NCBI RefSeq assembly: GCF_040409805.1 | Contig: NZ_CP099572.1 | Coordinates: 310,001-374,000, forward strand | Length of the DNA: 64,000 bases | Source of the DNA: Polynucleobacter sp. MWH-UH23A | Lineage (GTDB): Bacteria > Pseudomonadota > Gammaproteobacteria > Burkholderiales > Burkholderiaceae | Direction: 5' to 3' | Shown: positions 17,099-25,959 of the stretch, piece by piece | How the letters are laid out: each line of letters opens with the position of its first letter | Numbering within the stretch: the first letter of the stretch is position 1 | Made by a program: the position numbers and the translations under genes | Notes under the pieces: generated by a model | Seen by the model: the letters and a program-made list of their open reading frames with translations, nothing else | What the model was told of the DNA's origin: nothing | The model's database searches: none

Positions 17099-17834
17099 AT
17101 CCGATTGGGATGAGTATCAGGCAATAATTCTCGCTGGTGGATTTGGCACCAGAGTTAAACATCTACTAGGGGGGCTCCCTAAGCCTATGGCTCAGGTGAA
17201 TGGCGCTCCTTTTTTACATTGGGTAATCAAAAGCTTGCTCATGCAGGGTTTGAAGCATGTTGCACTTTCAACTCACTATCAAGCCCGTCTAATTGAGAAA
17301 TTCATAAGTAATGATTTTAAAGATCAAAATATTAAATGCATTGAAGAACCTAGTCCGCAAGGAACTGCTGGCGGGGTAATTTTTGTAAAAAATGCTCTTG
17401 AGAGTCAGAATAGCGCCTGTAAGGCTAAATTCTTAGTATTAAATGGAGACTCCTTGATAGCCGGAGATTTTTCTAGAGCAGCAGAGATGCTGGCAGATGA
17501 TATTGATTGTGTAATTCTGGGTGTTCAAACATCCAATACTGATCGATATGGTCGATTAATAATAGACGAGAACTATAATCTTTTGAGTTTTGAGGAAAAG
17601 ATGTCGGGAGCTGGAATTATTAATGCTGGTGTTTATTTAATTCGGGCCAGTGTATTTGAAAAATATCAAGGATGTAAAACTCCGATTTCATTTGAATATG
17701 ACATATTTCCTAAAATGATTACAGATAATAAAAAAATAAAAGTATTTCTGATGAAATGTCCATTTATTGATATAGGAACTGAGAGTTCTTTGGCAAATGC
17801 AAGTCAATTTGTCAGGGAGTATCTTAATGGATAA
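17085..17834 (+). CDS. HddC-like sugar-1-phosphate nucleotidyltransferase
   Basis: A 249-residue nucleotidyltransferase. It opens with AIILAGGFGTRVKHL and PKPMAQVNGAPFL, the arrangement seen in D-glycero-alpha-D-manno-heptose 1-phosphate guanylyltransferase (HddC). VLNGDS near 120 provides the metal-binding Asp, and FEEKM near 165 the sugar-contact motif. A second in-frame ATG lies two codons on; both fall inside the previous gene, implying coupled translation. In the HddA-GmhB-HddC route it would form GDP-heptose from heptose 1-phosphate. UDP- or CDP-sugar formation cannot be excluded from sequence. Confidence 0.78.
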   Translation: MQMFKSDWDEYQAIILAGGFGTRVKHLLGGLPKPMAQVNGAPFLHWVIKSLLMQGLKHVALSTHYQARLIEKFISNDFKDQNIKCIEEPSPQGTAGGVIFVKNALESQNSACKAKFLVLNGDSLIAGDFSRAAEMLADDIDCVILGVQTSNTDRYGRLIIDENYNLLSFEEKMSGAGIINAGVYLIRASVFEKYQGCKTPISFEYDIFPKMITDNKKIKVFLMKCPFIDIGTESSLANASQFVREYLNG

Positions 17835-19050
17835 GAAAATGCTGTGTCGCGTATGCGACAGCCAAAATTTAGAGCCTGTAATAGACTTGGGTGATCAGCC
17901 ATGGTGCAATAACTTTTTAAGTGAAAGTCAAGTTGGAAAAGAAGATTATTATCCTCTCAAAGTAATGTACTGTAAGGATTGCTCAACAGCGCAATTAAAT
18001 TTCACTGTAAAAAAGGAAATCATGTTCGGAAATCACACCTATTTATCAGGTGTGACTAGATCGCTATCTGATCATTTTGCAAAAATTGCTCAGGATGTTG
18101 ACCAACTTTTCTCTAATAAATACCATCAAAAGTCAATACTGGATATTGGCTCAAATGATGGGACGCAACTAAAGCACTACAAAACTCTAGGGTGGAGCGT
18201 GTTAGGCGTCGAGTCATCTCGTGTAACTAGTGAAATTGCTAATAAGGGCGGAATAGACACCATTAATAAATTTTTCAATTTAGAGACAATGAAAGAGATT
18301 GGGAGAAAATTCGATGTCATTAACGCGGCCGGAGTTTTTTTTCACCTCGAAGAGCTGCATTCGGTAACAGAAGGAATCAAATTAGGATTAAAAGAGGATG
18401 GCACTTTTGTTGTCCAATTCCTTTATATGAAAAGCATTATGGAAAATATTGCTTTTGATCAAATTTACCACGAGCATTTGCTTTATTACACGCTGCAAAC
18501 ATTGCAGACGCTTTTGGGTAGACATGGATTGCAGTTATATGACGCATACTTAACTCCAATCCACGGCGGCCAGATGATTGGATATGTAACCCATGCGGGT
18601 AATGTTAAAAAAAGTCAGAGATTGCTTGACTTGGAGCATGCTGAAAAAATCTCGCAATGTAATGACATTAAAGCTTACCATTTATTCCATCAAAAAATAT
18701 TAAAGATAAAAGAAGATAATCGAAATTATTTAATTTCTGCGCGCAAATTAGGTAAAGTGATTTATGGAATGGGAGCCCCTGTAAAAGGTAATACTTTGCT
18801 AAATTATTTTGATATTGGGCCGGATATTATCGAATGCCTACTAGAAAAAAATCCAATGCGTGAGGGTCTCTTTTCCCCTGGAAAGCACATCCCTATCGTA
18901 ATGGAGGAGAAAATAAAAAAACATCCTGACATTTATTACGTTTTGGCTTGGAATTTTAAAGAAGAAATTCTTCAGAATAATAAGGATGCAATTGATCAAG
19001 GTGTTGAGTTTTATTTTCCTGTAAACCCAAGGTCTGGAAATTTCTCATGA
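17827..19050 (+). CDS. Zinc-containing sugar C-methyltransferase
   Basis: From the ATG at 17827, 407 residues; the AGGGAG at 17814-17819 sets this start over an in-frame ATG 30 bp upstream. The domain order is that of NDP-sugar C-methyltransferases. An N-terminal zinc site CRVCDSQNL plus CKDCSTAQ is followed by a class I SAM core (ILDIGSNDGTQL near 115) and a catalytic region with YHEHLLYYT. A C-terminal Rossmann-like domain (VIYGMGAPVKGNTLLNY) completes the fold. Family members such as TylC3 add a methyl to a carbon next to a keto group of an NDP-sugar, giving branched sugars. Confidence 0.82.
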   Translation: MDKKMLCRVCDSQNLEPVIDLGDQPWCNNFLSESQVGKEDYYPLKVMYCKDCSTAQLNFTVKKEIMFGNHTYLSGVTRSLSDHFAKIAQDVDQLFSNKYHQKSILDIGSNDGTQLKHYKTLGWSVLGVESSRVTSEIANKGGIDTINKFFNLETMKEIGRKFDVINAAGVFFHLEELHSVTEGIKLGLKEDGTFVVQFLYMKSIMENIAFDQIYHEHLLYYTLQTLQTLLGRHGLQLYDAYLTPIHGGQMIGYVTHAGNVKKSQRLLDLEHAEKISQCNDIKAYHLFHQKILKIKEDNRNYLISARKLGKVIYGMGAPVKGNTLLNYFDIGPDIIECLLEKNPMREGLFSPGKHIPIVMEEKIKKHPDIYYVLAWNFKEEILQNNKDAIDQGVEFYFPVNPRSGNFS

Positions 19051-19973
19051 ATATTGTAGTTACTGGTAGCACTGGATTTCTAGGAAAATTTTTAATTAAA
19101 AAATTGGAGCTATCTGGACATAAGATTACAGCTTTAAGTAGCAAAAACTGTGATTTAAAAACTACTAGAATATTAGATCAAATCAATCAAAAGTTTGATC
19201 TTGTAATTCATTTGGCGGCTTGGACGCAGGCCGGGGATTTCTGCCTTAATCATCCTGGTGAACAGTGGATCAAGAATCAGCAAATTAATACAAATATTCT
19301 TGATTGGTGGCTAAGAGATCAGCCTCAGGCGAAATTTGTTTCAATTGGAACAAGTTGCTCCTATGATCCAAATCTTCCACTCGTAGAGGAAAATTATTTA
19401 ATAGGTCAGCCAATCGATAGTTTATATACCTATGCAATGACCAAAAGAATGCTGCAAATCGGAGTCGAATCATTGCATAAGCAATTTGGTTTGGAATATT
19501 TAACAGTTGTGCCATCGACTTTATATGGTCCCATGTACCATACTGATGGCAGGCAAATGCATTTTATATTTGATTTAATCAGGAAAATTATTTGTGGAAA
19601 ATTTTATGATGACAAAGTGGAATTATGGGGTAACGGTTACCAAGAGCGCGAAGTAATTTATATAGATGACTTTATTGATGATTTTCAATCTTTATTGACA
19701 GGTGGTGTTACTGGAATTGTGAATATAGGATCTGGTAATTCTATAAAAATTAGAGATTTTGCGAATATAATAAGCAAAATATTGGACTATGATCCAGATA
19801 ATATTATTTACGACCCCAATAAATATGTTGGAGCAAAATCTAAATTATTAGAAATTTCAAAGCTCAAAGGACTCTTGGGTAGTTCATTTTACAGAACTGA
19901 TCTTGATGCTGGAATACAAAATACAATTGATTGGTTTCTAGAAAATACAAATACTTATAGCAAAAAATCATGA
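19047..19973 (+). CDS. GDP-L-fucose synthase-like epimerase/reductase (SDR)
   Basis: A 308-residue SDR with GSTGFLGKFL at the N terminus, SIGTSCSYDP near 107 (Ser of the catalytic triad) and YAMTKRMLQIG near 130 (Tyr/Lys). The pattern YAxxKRM, then PSTLYGPMYHTDGRQMH, resembles GDP-fucose synthase, which epimerises and reduces GDP-4-keto-6-deoxymannose. It starts four bases before the C-methyltransferase stop. Acting after a C-methyltransferase, it could reduce a 4-keto intermediate of a branched sugar. The precise substrate is not known. Confidence 0.77.
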   Translation: MNIVVTGSTGFLGKFLIKKLELSGHKITALSSKNCDLKTTRILDQINQKFDLVIHLAAWTQAGDFCLNHPGEQWIKNQQINTNILDWWLRDQPQAKFVSIGTSCSYDPNLPLVEENYLIGQPIDSLYTYAMTKRMLQIGVESLHKQFGLEYLTVVPSTLYGPMYHTDGRQMHFIFDLIRKIICGKFYDDKVELWGNGYQEREVIYIDDFIDDFQSLLTGGVTGIVNIGSGNSIKIRDFANIISKILDYDPDNIIYDPNKYVGAKSKLLEISKLKGLLGSSFYRTDLDAGIQNTIDWFLENTNTYSKKS

Positions 19974-20920
19974 CAATACTGATAACTGGCGGCAATGGAT
20001 TTCTTGGTAAGCGTCTTGGGAAAATCCTGAAAGAGAGGGGGAAAAAAGTTTTTCTTGCCTCAAGAAATAACAAGCAGAATTTATTGGCACAACAGTATTC
20101 TGGTTGTGAGGCTATTGCTATGGATGTCTCAAATATTGAGTCTGTTAGGGATGCCTTTAGTTATGTTAAGCCTGATGTTGTTATTCATGGGGCGGCAACT
20201 AAATTTGTTGACTTATCAGAAAAATATCCGTTTGAAACCCTAGATATTAATGTTTTAGGCTCTCAAAATATTGCTAGGGTTGCAATAGAAAAAAATATTA
20301 AAACGGTAATTGGAATATCAACAGATAAGGCTTCACCCCCAATTAGAAATATATATGGTTTAAGCAAATCCATGATGGAGAGATTATTTTGCTCTTTAAA
20401 TGGTCGATCGGGCGTCAAATTTCTGTCTGTAAGATATGGCAACGTAGCTTGGTCAACCGGTTCCGTACTTGGAATATGGAAGAAGATGAAGGATACACAG
20501 GGTTATTTTGGAACAACGGGGCCCGAAATGTATCGATATTTCTTTACAGTGGACGAAGCAGTTCAGCTGGTGTTGACGGCGTTTGATAACGCAGAAACTT
20601 TGCAGGGTAAAGTCTTGTCCAGAATGATGAAGGCGTCAAAGCTTGAGGAAATATTGAAGGTTTGGTCGAGGATGGAAAATATTGAGTATCGAAAAATAGA
20701 TCCTCGCCCAGGAGAGAGGTTGGAAGAGTATTTGATAGGCGCTGAAGAGTTGGGCTATGCTCAAGAAACTATTTTTGATAATTTACAGCACTACATTTTG
20801 AATTTTAATGAGAAATCACCTGCCCCACTCAGGGAGGTTTTGTCTTCTAGGACTGCTGTTCAGCTTAATGAATCAGAAATTATGGCTTTGATAAAAAATC
20901 CGCCATATGAGGAAATATAG
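19970..20920 (+). CDS. Soluble CapD/FlaA1-type nucleotide-sugar 4,6-dehydratase-like SDR
   Basis: A 316-residue SDR of the polysaccharide biosynthesis CapD group without the membrane domain. It has GGNGFLGKRL at the start, the ISTDKASPPIRN motif near 115, and YGLSKSMMERLF carrying Tyr and Lys, so it keeps a Ser-Tyr-Lys triad. This contrasts with the membrane-bound homologue at 30.2-32.0 kb, where Met takes the Tyr place. Soluble members act as UDP-GlcNAc C6 dehydratases, some with C5 inversion. The C-terminal ~50 residues lie beyond the conserved fold. Its start overlaps the preceding stop. Confidence 0.78.
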   Translation: MTILITGGNGFLGKRLGKILKERGKKVFLASRNNKQNLLAQQYSGCEAIAMDVSNIESVRDAFSYVKPDVVIHGAATKFVDLSEKYPFETLDINVLGSQNIARVAIEKNIKTVIGISTDKASPPIRNIYGLSKSMMERLFCSLNGRSGVKFLSVRYGNVAWSTGSVLGIWKKMKDTQGYFGTTGPEMYRYFFTVDEAVQLVLTAFDNAETLQGKVLSRMMKASKLEEILKVWSRMENIEYRKIDPRPGERLEEYLIGAEELGYAQETIFDNLQHYILNFNEKSPAPLREVLSSRTAVQLNESEIMALIKNPPYEEI

Positions 20921-21618
20921 TGCCATCAGATAGAATTGAGAATGTGGTCATTATGGCAGCAGGTCGAGGCAGCAGAATGCGACCATTAACAGATCAAATA
21001 CCAAAAGCTCTTGCGCCATACAATGAGACAACTCTTATAGGGGCAAATTTAGAAAAAATAAAAGCCTCGGGCAGAAAAATACATGTAACTGTAGGATATA
21101 AAAAAAACCTCTTGGCAGATTACCTTTTCAAAGCGTTTGAAGTTGATTCATTAGTCAATACAACAAATCAAGATAATAGCTGGTGGATTTTTAACTCAGT
21201 TCTGAAATATGTAAGGGGCGCAGTTCTTGTATTGACATGCGATAACATTACGGATTTAGATTTTGAGTTTTTAGAACGAGAGTATTCGGATTTAAATTCT
21301 CCTGCATGTGCACTTGTGCCCGTGATACCTGTAGATGGAGTTGAAGGGGATTTCATAAAGTCAGAAAATAAATTTGTAAAAAGTATTTCAAGAGCTATTC
21401 CTTCTGATAAATATTGCTCTGGTATACAAATATTGGATATAAATAAAATTAATAATTTGTGTAAGGAGGGATCATTTGCTAGCGTGTGGGAGCAACTGAT
21501 CTTAAAAGATGAGCTTAAACACACGTCTATTTATAAAAATAAGTGGATCTCTATTGATACTCTTGAGCAACTTAACTTATTAAATGAAAAACATACTGGT
21601 AATATCAAAGCAGGCTGA
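20920..21618 (+). CDS. NTP-transferase family nucleotidyltransferase (possibly LicC-like)
   Basis: A 232-residue nucleotidyltransferase with VVIMAAGRGSRMRPLT and PKALAPYNETTL at the N terminus, and LTCDNITDLD near 105 with the metal-binding Asp. The NTTNQDNSWWIFNSVL stretch is reminiscent of the choline-phosphate cytidylyltransferase LicC branch, which would pair with the APH-fold kinase at 3.6 kb, but the resemblance is loose. The start is GTG, using the last base of the upstream TAG, with GAGGAA nine bases before it. The 3' end overlaps the next gene by 35 bp. Confidence 0.72.
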   Translation: MPSDRIENVVIMAAGRGSRMRPLTDQIPKALAPYNETTLIGANLEKIKASGRKIHVTVGYKKNLLADYLFKAFEVDSLVNTTNQDNSWWIFNSVLKYVRGAVLVLTCDNITDLDFEFLEREYSDLNSPACALVPVIPVDGVEGDFIKSENKFVKSISRAIPSDKYCSGIQILDINKINNLCKEGSFASVWEQLILKDELKHTSIYKNKWISIDTLEQLNLLNEKHTGNIKAG

Positions 21619-22735
21619 GGAATACGTCAATAGAGAGGTTTATCACATATTGGCGAGTTGGGGGTATTTGGTCAAAGTATGTGTTCCAGTGCAACAAAAA
21701 TTTTTAACTGATGTTGTTATTTGCAACGATAGTAGTATCAGTGTTGAGAGAGTAAAAGTATTTGGAGGTCATCCAAGGCTTCAATTTATCCCTAATTTAT
21801 TAGAAACTCTAAATGAAAAAAATTATGACTTCGTTATCATTGACAACGACATAGCTAGCATCGTTGTTACTCAAGTTGGATTAATTAAGAGTAGGAAAAC
21901 CAAATTAATAGTTTGTACTTTTGAAAATTTTTATCGCAACTACATAAATGAAGCTCTGAAGGCACTCTTAAATCTAAAAATTTCTATTGCAATTGCATTA
22001 TTGGGTATAGCACTAATAGAGCGATTCAATAGTTTTTTAGTTAATTTAATTTTTGTATTCTCATCAGAAAGTAAAGATGTTAATCATAGGAAATTTAGAA
22101 AAATTGATATCCAGCAAATCCCTCTTGGTATATCGAGCATCCTATTTCATGAGAGCAGTTACGATCAACAGCAAAATTTTCGACTTAAATATAATGCGTC
22201 AAACAAAGTAATAGTAGCTTACTTTGGAAGGTTGATTCGGGAAAAGGGATTGGACGATTTATATGAATTGATAAAAAATCATCCCAGAAAAGATGATTTT
22301 GTGCTTATGATCGATGATTATTTTGAATCCAACAATGGATACGTAAAGCATATAAAGAAGAACTTCACTGAATTGTTAGGAGAAAATTTTAAGTTAATTA
22401 GAGCAAATCACAATGAAATTGCTTATTACATAAGAAATGTAGATATTATTGTTTGTCCATCCCATCAGAACAGCAAGTACAAAGAGCAGTATGGAAGAGT
22501 TATTGTAGAGGCTAAGCTTTCTAAGACTAGAGTGGTTTGTAGTGACTCTGGCGCATTTCCCGAAACTCATGGTGATGTAAATTTTATATTTAAAGCGGGG
22601 AACATGCCGGATTTCAGGCGTGCGTTTGACTATGCGGTAAATGCATCCCAAACTGCTATAGATAGGTTGCACATAGACGCTTTAAATCGACAGACTTCAG
22701 GGGTGCAAGCACATCTTCTTGCATCGCTACTATGA
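21584..22735 (+). CDS. GT4-family glycosyltransferase
   Basis: A 383-residue GT-B glycosyltransferase. The N-terminal acceptor domain starts with ILVISKQAEEY. The donor domain contains VIVAYFGRLIREKGLDDL near 207 and IVCPSHQNSKYKEQYGRVIVEA near 290, with the E-x7-E motif at the end. A hydrophobic stretch near 125-155 (ISIAIALLGIALIERF) may sit at the membrane. It overlaps the previous gene by 35 bp and the next by 4 bp. The sugar transferred is unknown. Confidence 0.8.
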   Translation: MKNILVISKQAEEYVNREVYHILASWGYLVKVCVPVQQKFLTDVVICNDSSISVERVKVFGGHPRLQFIPNLLETLNEKNYDFVIIDNDIASIVVTQVGLIKSRKTKLIVCTFENFYRNYINEALKALLNLKISIAIALLGIALIERFNSFLVNLIFVFSSESKDVNHRKFRKIDIQQIPLGISSILFHESSYDQQQNFRLKYNASNKVIVAYFGRLIREKGLDDLYELIKNHPRKDDFVLMIDDYFESNNGYVKHIKKNFTELLGENFKLIRANHNEIAYYIRNVDIIVCPSHQNSKYKEQYGRVIVEAKLSKTRVVCSDSGAFPETHGDVNFIFKAGNMPDFRRAFDYAVNASQTAIDRLHIDALNRQTSGVQAHLLASLL

Positions 22736-23841
22736 TTTATCTTTTTTATGAATTTGGAATATCAAGAGATGGCTATGGAGGTGGTCAAGAAATCTTATTG
22801 CAAATTTCAAAAATTCATTTAGAAAAAAGCATAGACTTTAAGATATTTATTCCAACTAGAACAAATCAAGTAAATGTAGAGAAGAGTCTTGAGGAGAAGA
22901 TAGTATATGTACGGGATTCCTCAAATCCATTGCTAGTCGGCATTCGGCTTGCAATGGAGTTTATTAGGAATTTATCGCTAAAAGAAAAGCCGAATAAAGT
23001 GATTGTGTTTACATCTGAAGCTTTTTTGATAGCCTTACTTTGTAAAATACTTAAAATACGATGCATTTCATACATAGCAGCACCAAAAATCCCACTATTC
23101 AGATTTAGTTTGGACAACCTCAAGAATATTAAGAATAATATTCAATTATTTTTATTCTTGCTTGGCGCTAAATTTTGCTCTATCAACTATGCAATTAGTA
23201 AAGAAATTAAATCTCAATGTCTTAATTCTATATTTGGATTTAAGGATGATGAAATAGTTATCGCCTACCCAGGAATAGATAAGATATATAAAAGAAGATC
23301 ATTCTCAGCTTGTAGCAAAAGAGGAAATTTATTATATTTGGGAAGAATTTGTACTCAACAAAAATCTACTGATTTAATTTTGAAGGCCCTTAAAATTGTT
23401 AAAAAAAAATGGAATGAGTTTTTTATAATCGGTAGCGGCAATCTTAATGAAGAAAAAAAAATCAAACAATTGATTTTGAATAGATCACTCAAAAGCAAAG
23501 TAAAAGTTATTGCTACTTCCGATAAAAACCAGATCAGAAAATTGGCAAGTAAGTCGAGTGTGGCGATAATGACATCAAATTATGAGAGCTTTCAAATTGC
23601 TGCGTATGAAATGATTAACCAGGTTGATAACATTATCCTATCAGATGTGGCAGACCACAAAATTCTGATGCCCAAATCAAATACGGTCAATTATGCAAGA
23701 TCAAATCGATATCACCTATCGAGAATAGTTGAGAGAAATTTAACATCAGTTAGCACATTAAGTTATAAGTATAAAAAAAATAGATTAAATGCGTTGAATA
23801 AAAAAATAGCTTGGGAGAAATTGGTTGACTCGCTCTCCTAA
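22732..23841 (+). CDS. GT4-family glycosyltransferase
   Basis: A 369-residue GT-B glycosyltransferase. The donor-binding domain shows LLYLGRICTQQKSTDLIL near 200 and VAIMTSNYESFQIAAYEMI near 280, where ESFQIAAYE is the E-x7-E signature of family GT4. The N-terminal domain includes the glycine-rich acceptor loop GISRDGYGGGQE. Its codon use is very AT-rich. It begins inside the previous stop (ATGA) and ends 17 bp inside the next gene, so the glycosyltransferases here are translated in a chain. Confidence 0.8.
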   Translation: MIYLFYEFGISRDGYGGGQEILLQISKIHLEKSIDFKIFIPTRTNQVNVEKSLEEKIVYVRDSSNPLLVGIRLAMEFIRNLSLKEKPNKVIVFTSEAFLIALLCKILKIRCISYIAAPKIPLFRFSLDNLKNIKNNIQLFLFLLGAKFCSINYAISKEIKSQCLNSIFGFKDDEIVIAYPGIDKIYKRRSFSACSKRGNLLYLGRICTQQKSTDLILKALKIVKKKWNEFFIIGSGNLNEEKKIKQLILNRSLKSKVKVIATSDKNQIRKLASKSSVAIMTSNYESFQIAAYEMINQVDNIILSDVADHKILMPKSNTVNYARSNRYHLSRIVERNLTSVSTLSYKYKKNRLNALNKKIAWEKLVDSLS

Positions 23842-24961
23842 AATTAGCATTATTCATTTTGAACCTGAATTAAGTGGTTACTCTGGACATCTATACAATA
23901 CTTTAGAGACCATTAAGAAGGCATTTTTAAGTCATGGGCATGAATATAGAGTCGTAACTGCACCTCAGGCTCAATCTATAGACAATGGATTTTTACAATG
24001 TGAGTTTAATTTTGATGAAATGCCAAAATATAGGAACACATTTTTTGGAAATTTATTTTTAAATCCAATAATTTATAACTATAAAATTTTCAAAGGGATT
24101 ATTAGTACCAAAATATACGCTGATAATGTAATCTACTTTAATACGTGCCAACATTTACATCTAATAGGGATTGCAATTGCTTGTCTTTTCAAAAGACCAA
24201 ATTATATTGTTCTCACATTTAGGCTTGACACTTTTAGTGGCTATAGATCCATACCTAGAGTTGCTTGGTATTTCGTTGGAATTCAACTAATCCGATTGCT
24301 GTTCAATTCTAAGACCAAATTTGTCACGGATTCCGATCTTTTAGTAGAAAGGTTTAAAAATATATATAACCTAGACTTAAAAAAATTACCTATTCCACAC
24401 ATACCTAATATTGAAGAAACTCGTAATACAAAACAGTTAGTTACCATTGGGTCTCTTGGGCCAGCATCAAGACCTAAAAATGTCTTATCCACCATAGATG
24501 CGCTACACAGCATTGATCAAAAGCTTACGCATAAAATTAATTATCTTCTGTATTCTTATGGTGAATGCGAAAAACAAATAAATAGCAAATTAAAGAAATT
24601 AAGTTTTTATAATATTAGTTTTATAGTCAAAGATAAGCCAGTACCTTATTCCGAATATTTATCGGATTTACAGAGTGTTGATATAGTAATGACAAACTAT
24701 ATTGAAACTTATTATAGATATAATACTTCAGGGATTTTTTCAGAAGCTTACGCTTTAAATAAAATTATAGTTACATCACCTGATACTTGGATGTCAGCTA
24801 ATTCAAATAATTGCCCCGGCGTTCTTGTGCTAAAAAACCAGCAAGATGTGGGGCGCACATTGATTTATGCCCTAAGTAATTTTGAAAAAATTAAAAGAAG
24901 TATTAGTAGAGCTTATAAAGTTGACAATTTCTATGAAGAATTTATGAGCCTCATGGAATGA
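23825..24961 (+). CDS. Glycosyltransferase (GT-B type)
   Basis: A 378-residue protein starting at TTG 23825, inside the preceding gene; no better start is available before the conserved ISIIHFEPELSGYSGHL opening. The C-terminal half has VTIGSLGPASRPKNVL near 200 and a YYRYNTSGIFSEAYALNKI segment typical of the nucleotide-sugar site of GT-B enzymes. It resembles the 374-residue protein encoded at 32.0-33.2 kb, which has a comparable STSGVFVEAVLLG segment, so the two may be distant paralogues. Donor and linkage unknown. Confidence 0.72.
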   Translation: MTRSPKISIIHFEPELSGYSGHLYNTLETIKKAFLSHGHEYRVVTAPQAQSIDNGFLQCEFNFDEMPKYRNTFFGNLFLNPIIYNYKIFKGIISTKIYADNVIYFNTCQHLHLIGIAIACLFKRPNYIVLTFRLDTFSGYRSIPRVAWYFVGIQLIRLLFNSKTKFVTDSDLLVERFKNIYNLDLKKLPIPHIPNIEETRNTKQLVTIGSLGPASRPKNVLSTIDALHSIDQKLTHKINYLLYSYGECEKQINSKLKKLSFYNISFIVKDKPVPYSEYLSDLQSVDIVMTNYIETYYRYNTSGIFSEAYALNKIIVTSPDTWMSANSNNCPGVLVLKNQQDVGRTLIYALSNFEKIKRSISRAYKVDNFYEEFMSLME

Positions 24962-25959
24962 AAAGACTCTGCAATGCCTTAATCACCCCCCTTTTTTTTG
25001 TGCTGATCACATTTCGGATTGCAGATATTTCAATTGCAAATTTGGAGATACCAAGAAATTCTTTGAATAACATAATGCCCTTTATGGTATTCCCAATTAT
25101 TTTGATTAATATTCAGATAGTTCCCATTGAATATTTCAAGCGAGCGGCCTTATTTTTTTTACTCCCCATATCGGTGTTAATTTTTAGTTCAGATATTAGG
25201 GCATTAGGTTCAATTATTGCTTTGATATTTCTCATACCACTTTACAGAATATTCTTAAGTAGACTTAATCCTAAAAATTTAACTATTATTTTATCTGCAA
25301 TAATATTTATAATACTTTATGACTTAATTAATTCAAAATATTTTGGAATCTATAATTGGGGGTATTATGGAAGAGATAGGTTATTTCTGGGGATATTCCA
25401 CCCTAAAGATCAAGCTTATCTAATCATATACCTTTATTTGTTATTAAATTCAATATTATCTAATAAACGATTTGTATCAACAGTCTTCTATTTTTTTTCA
25501 CTCATTTGCATCTATTTAACAGATTCAAGAGGTGCAATGCTAGGGTTTGTGGTATTCGGAGGCGTATCATTTTTTGGAAATAAGGTTATAAAATTTCTAA
25601 TACCCATTTCATTATTGGCTATACTTGCTGTTTGTTTTAATTATAACTTTGAAGAAATAAACACATTATCTAGTAATCGAGTTGGCATATGGTTAGATAT
25701 ACTAAATCAAAATATCAATCCATCAAACTCAATTGATTCATCTTTTTTATATTTTAGTTATCATGGTATTTATGGTTTATTTGCGATCATATTTTGGATA
25801 ATATTCGCATTTATAATTGCATTTAAAAGTTTTGGAGATGAATTAAAATATTTTATATTAATTATTACTTTGGGAATTTTTGATCTTGGCTTATTTTCGT
25901 TTTCAAACTTAGTCGCCCTACATTGCTGGACATTGTGCTTGCTGCATGAAGAAAATTAA
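24958..25959 (+). CDS. Wzy-like O-antigen polymerase / multi-pass membrane protein
   Basis: A 333-residue polytopic membrane protein with about ten hydrophobic segments along its length, very rich in Ile, Leu and Phe. A periplasmic loop DLINSKYFGIYNWGYYGRDR near 120-140 and a short DSRGAM motif near 188 resemble the loops of O-antigen polymerases and ligases (Wzy/WaaL), where Arg and His residues bind the undecaprenyl-linked repeat unit. It is the only polymerase candidate in the island and lies among glycosyltransferases. Sequence conservation in this family is poor, so the call rests on topology and context. Confidence 0.68.
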   Translation: MKRLCNALITPLFFVLITFRIADISIANLEIPRNSLNNIMPFMVFPIILINIQIVPIEYFKRAALFFLLPISVLIFSSDIRALGSIIALIFLIPLYRIFLSRLNPKNLTIILSAIIFIILYDLINSKYFGIYNWGYYGRDRLFLGIFHPKDQAYLIIYLYLLLNSILSNKRFVSTVFYFFSLICIYLTDSRGAMLGFVVFGGVSFFGNKVIKFLIPISLLAILAVCFNYNFEEINTLSSNRVGIWLDILNQNINPSNSIDSSFLYFSYHGIYGLFAIIFWIIFAFIIAFKSFGDELKYFILIITLGIFDLGLFSFSNLVALHCWTLCLLHEEN

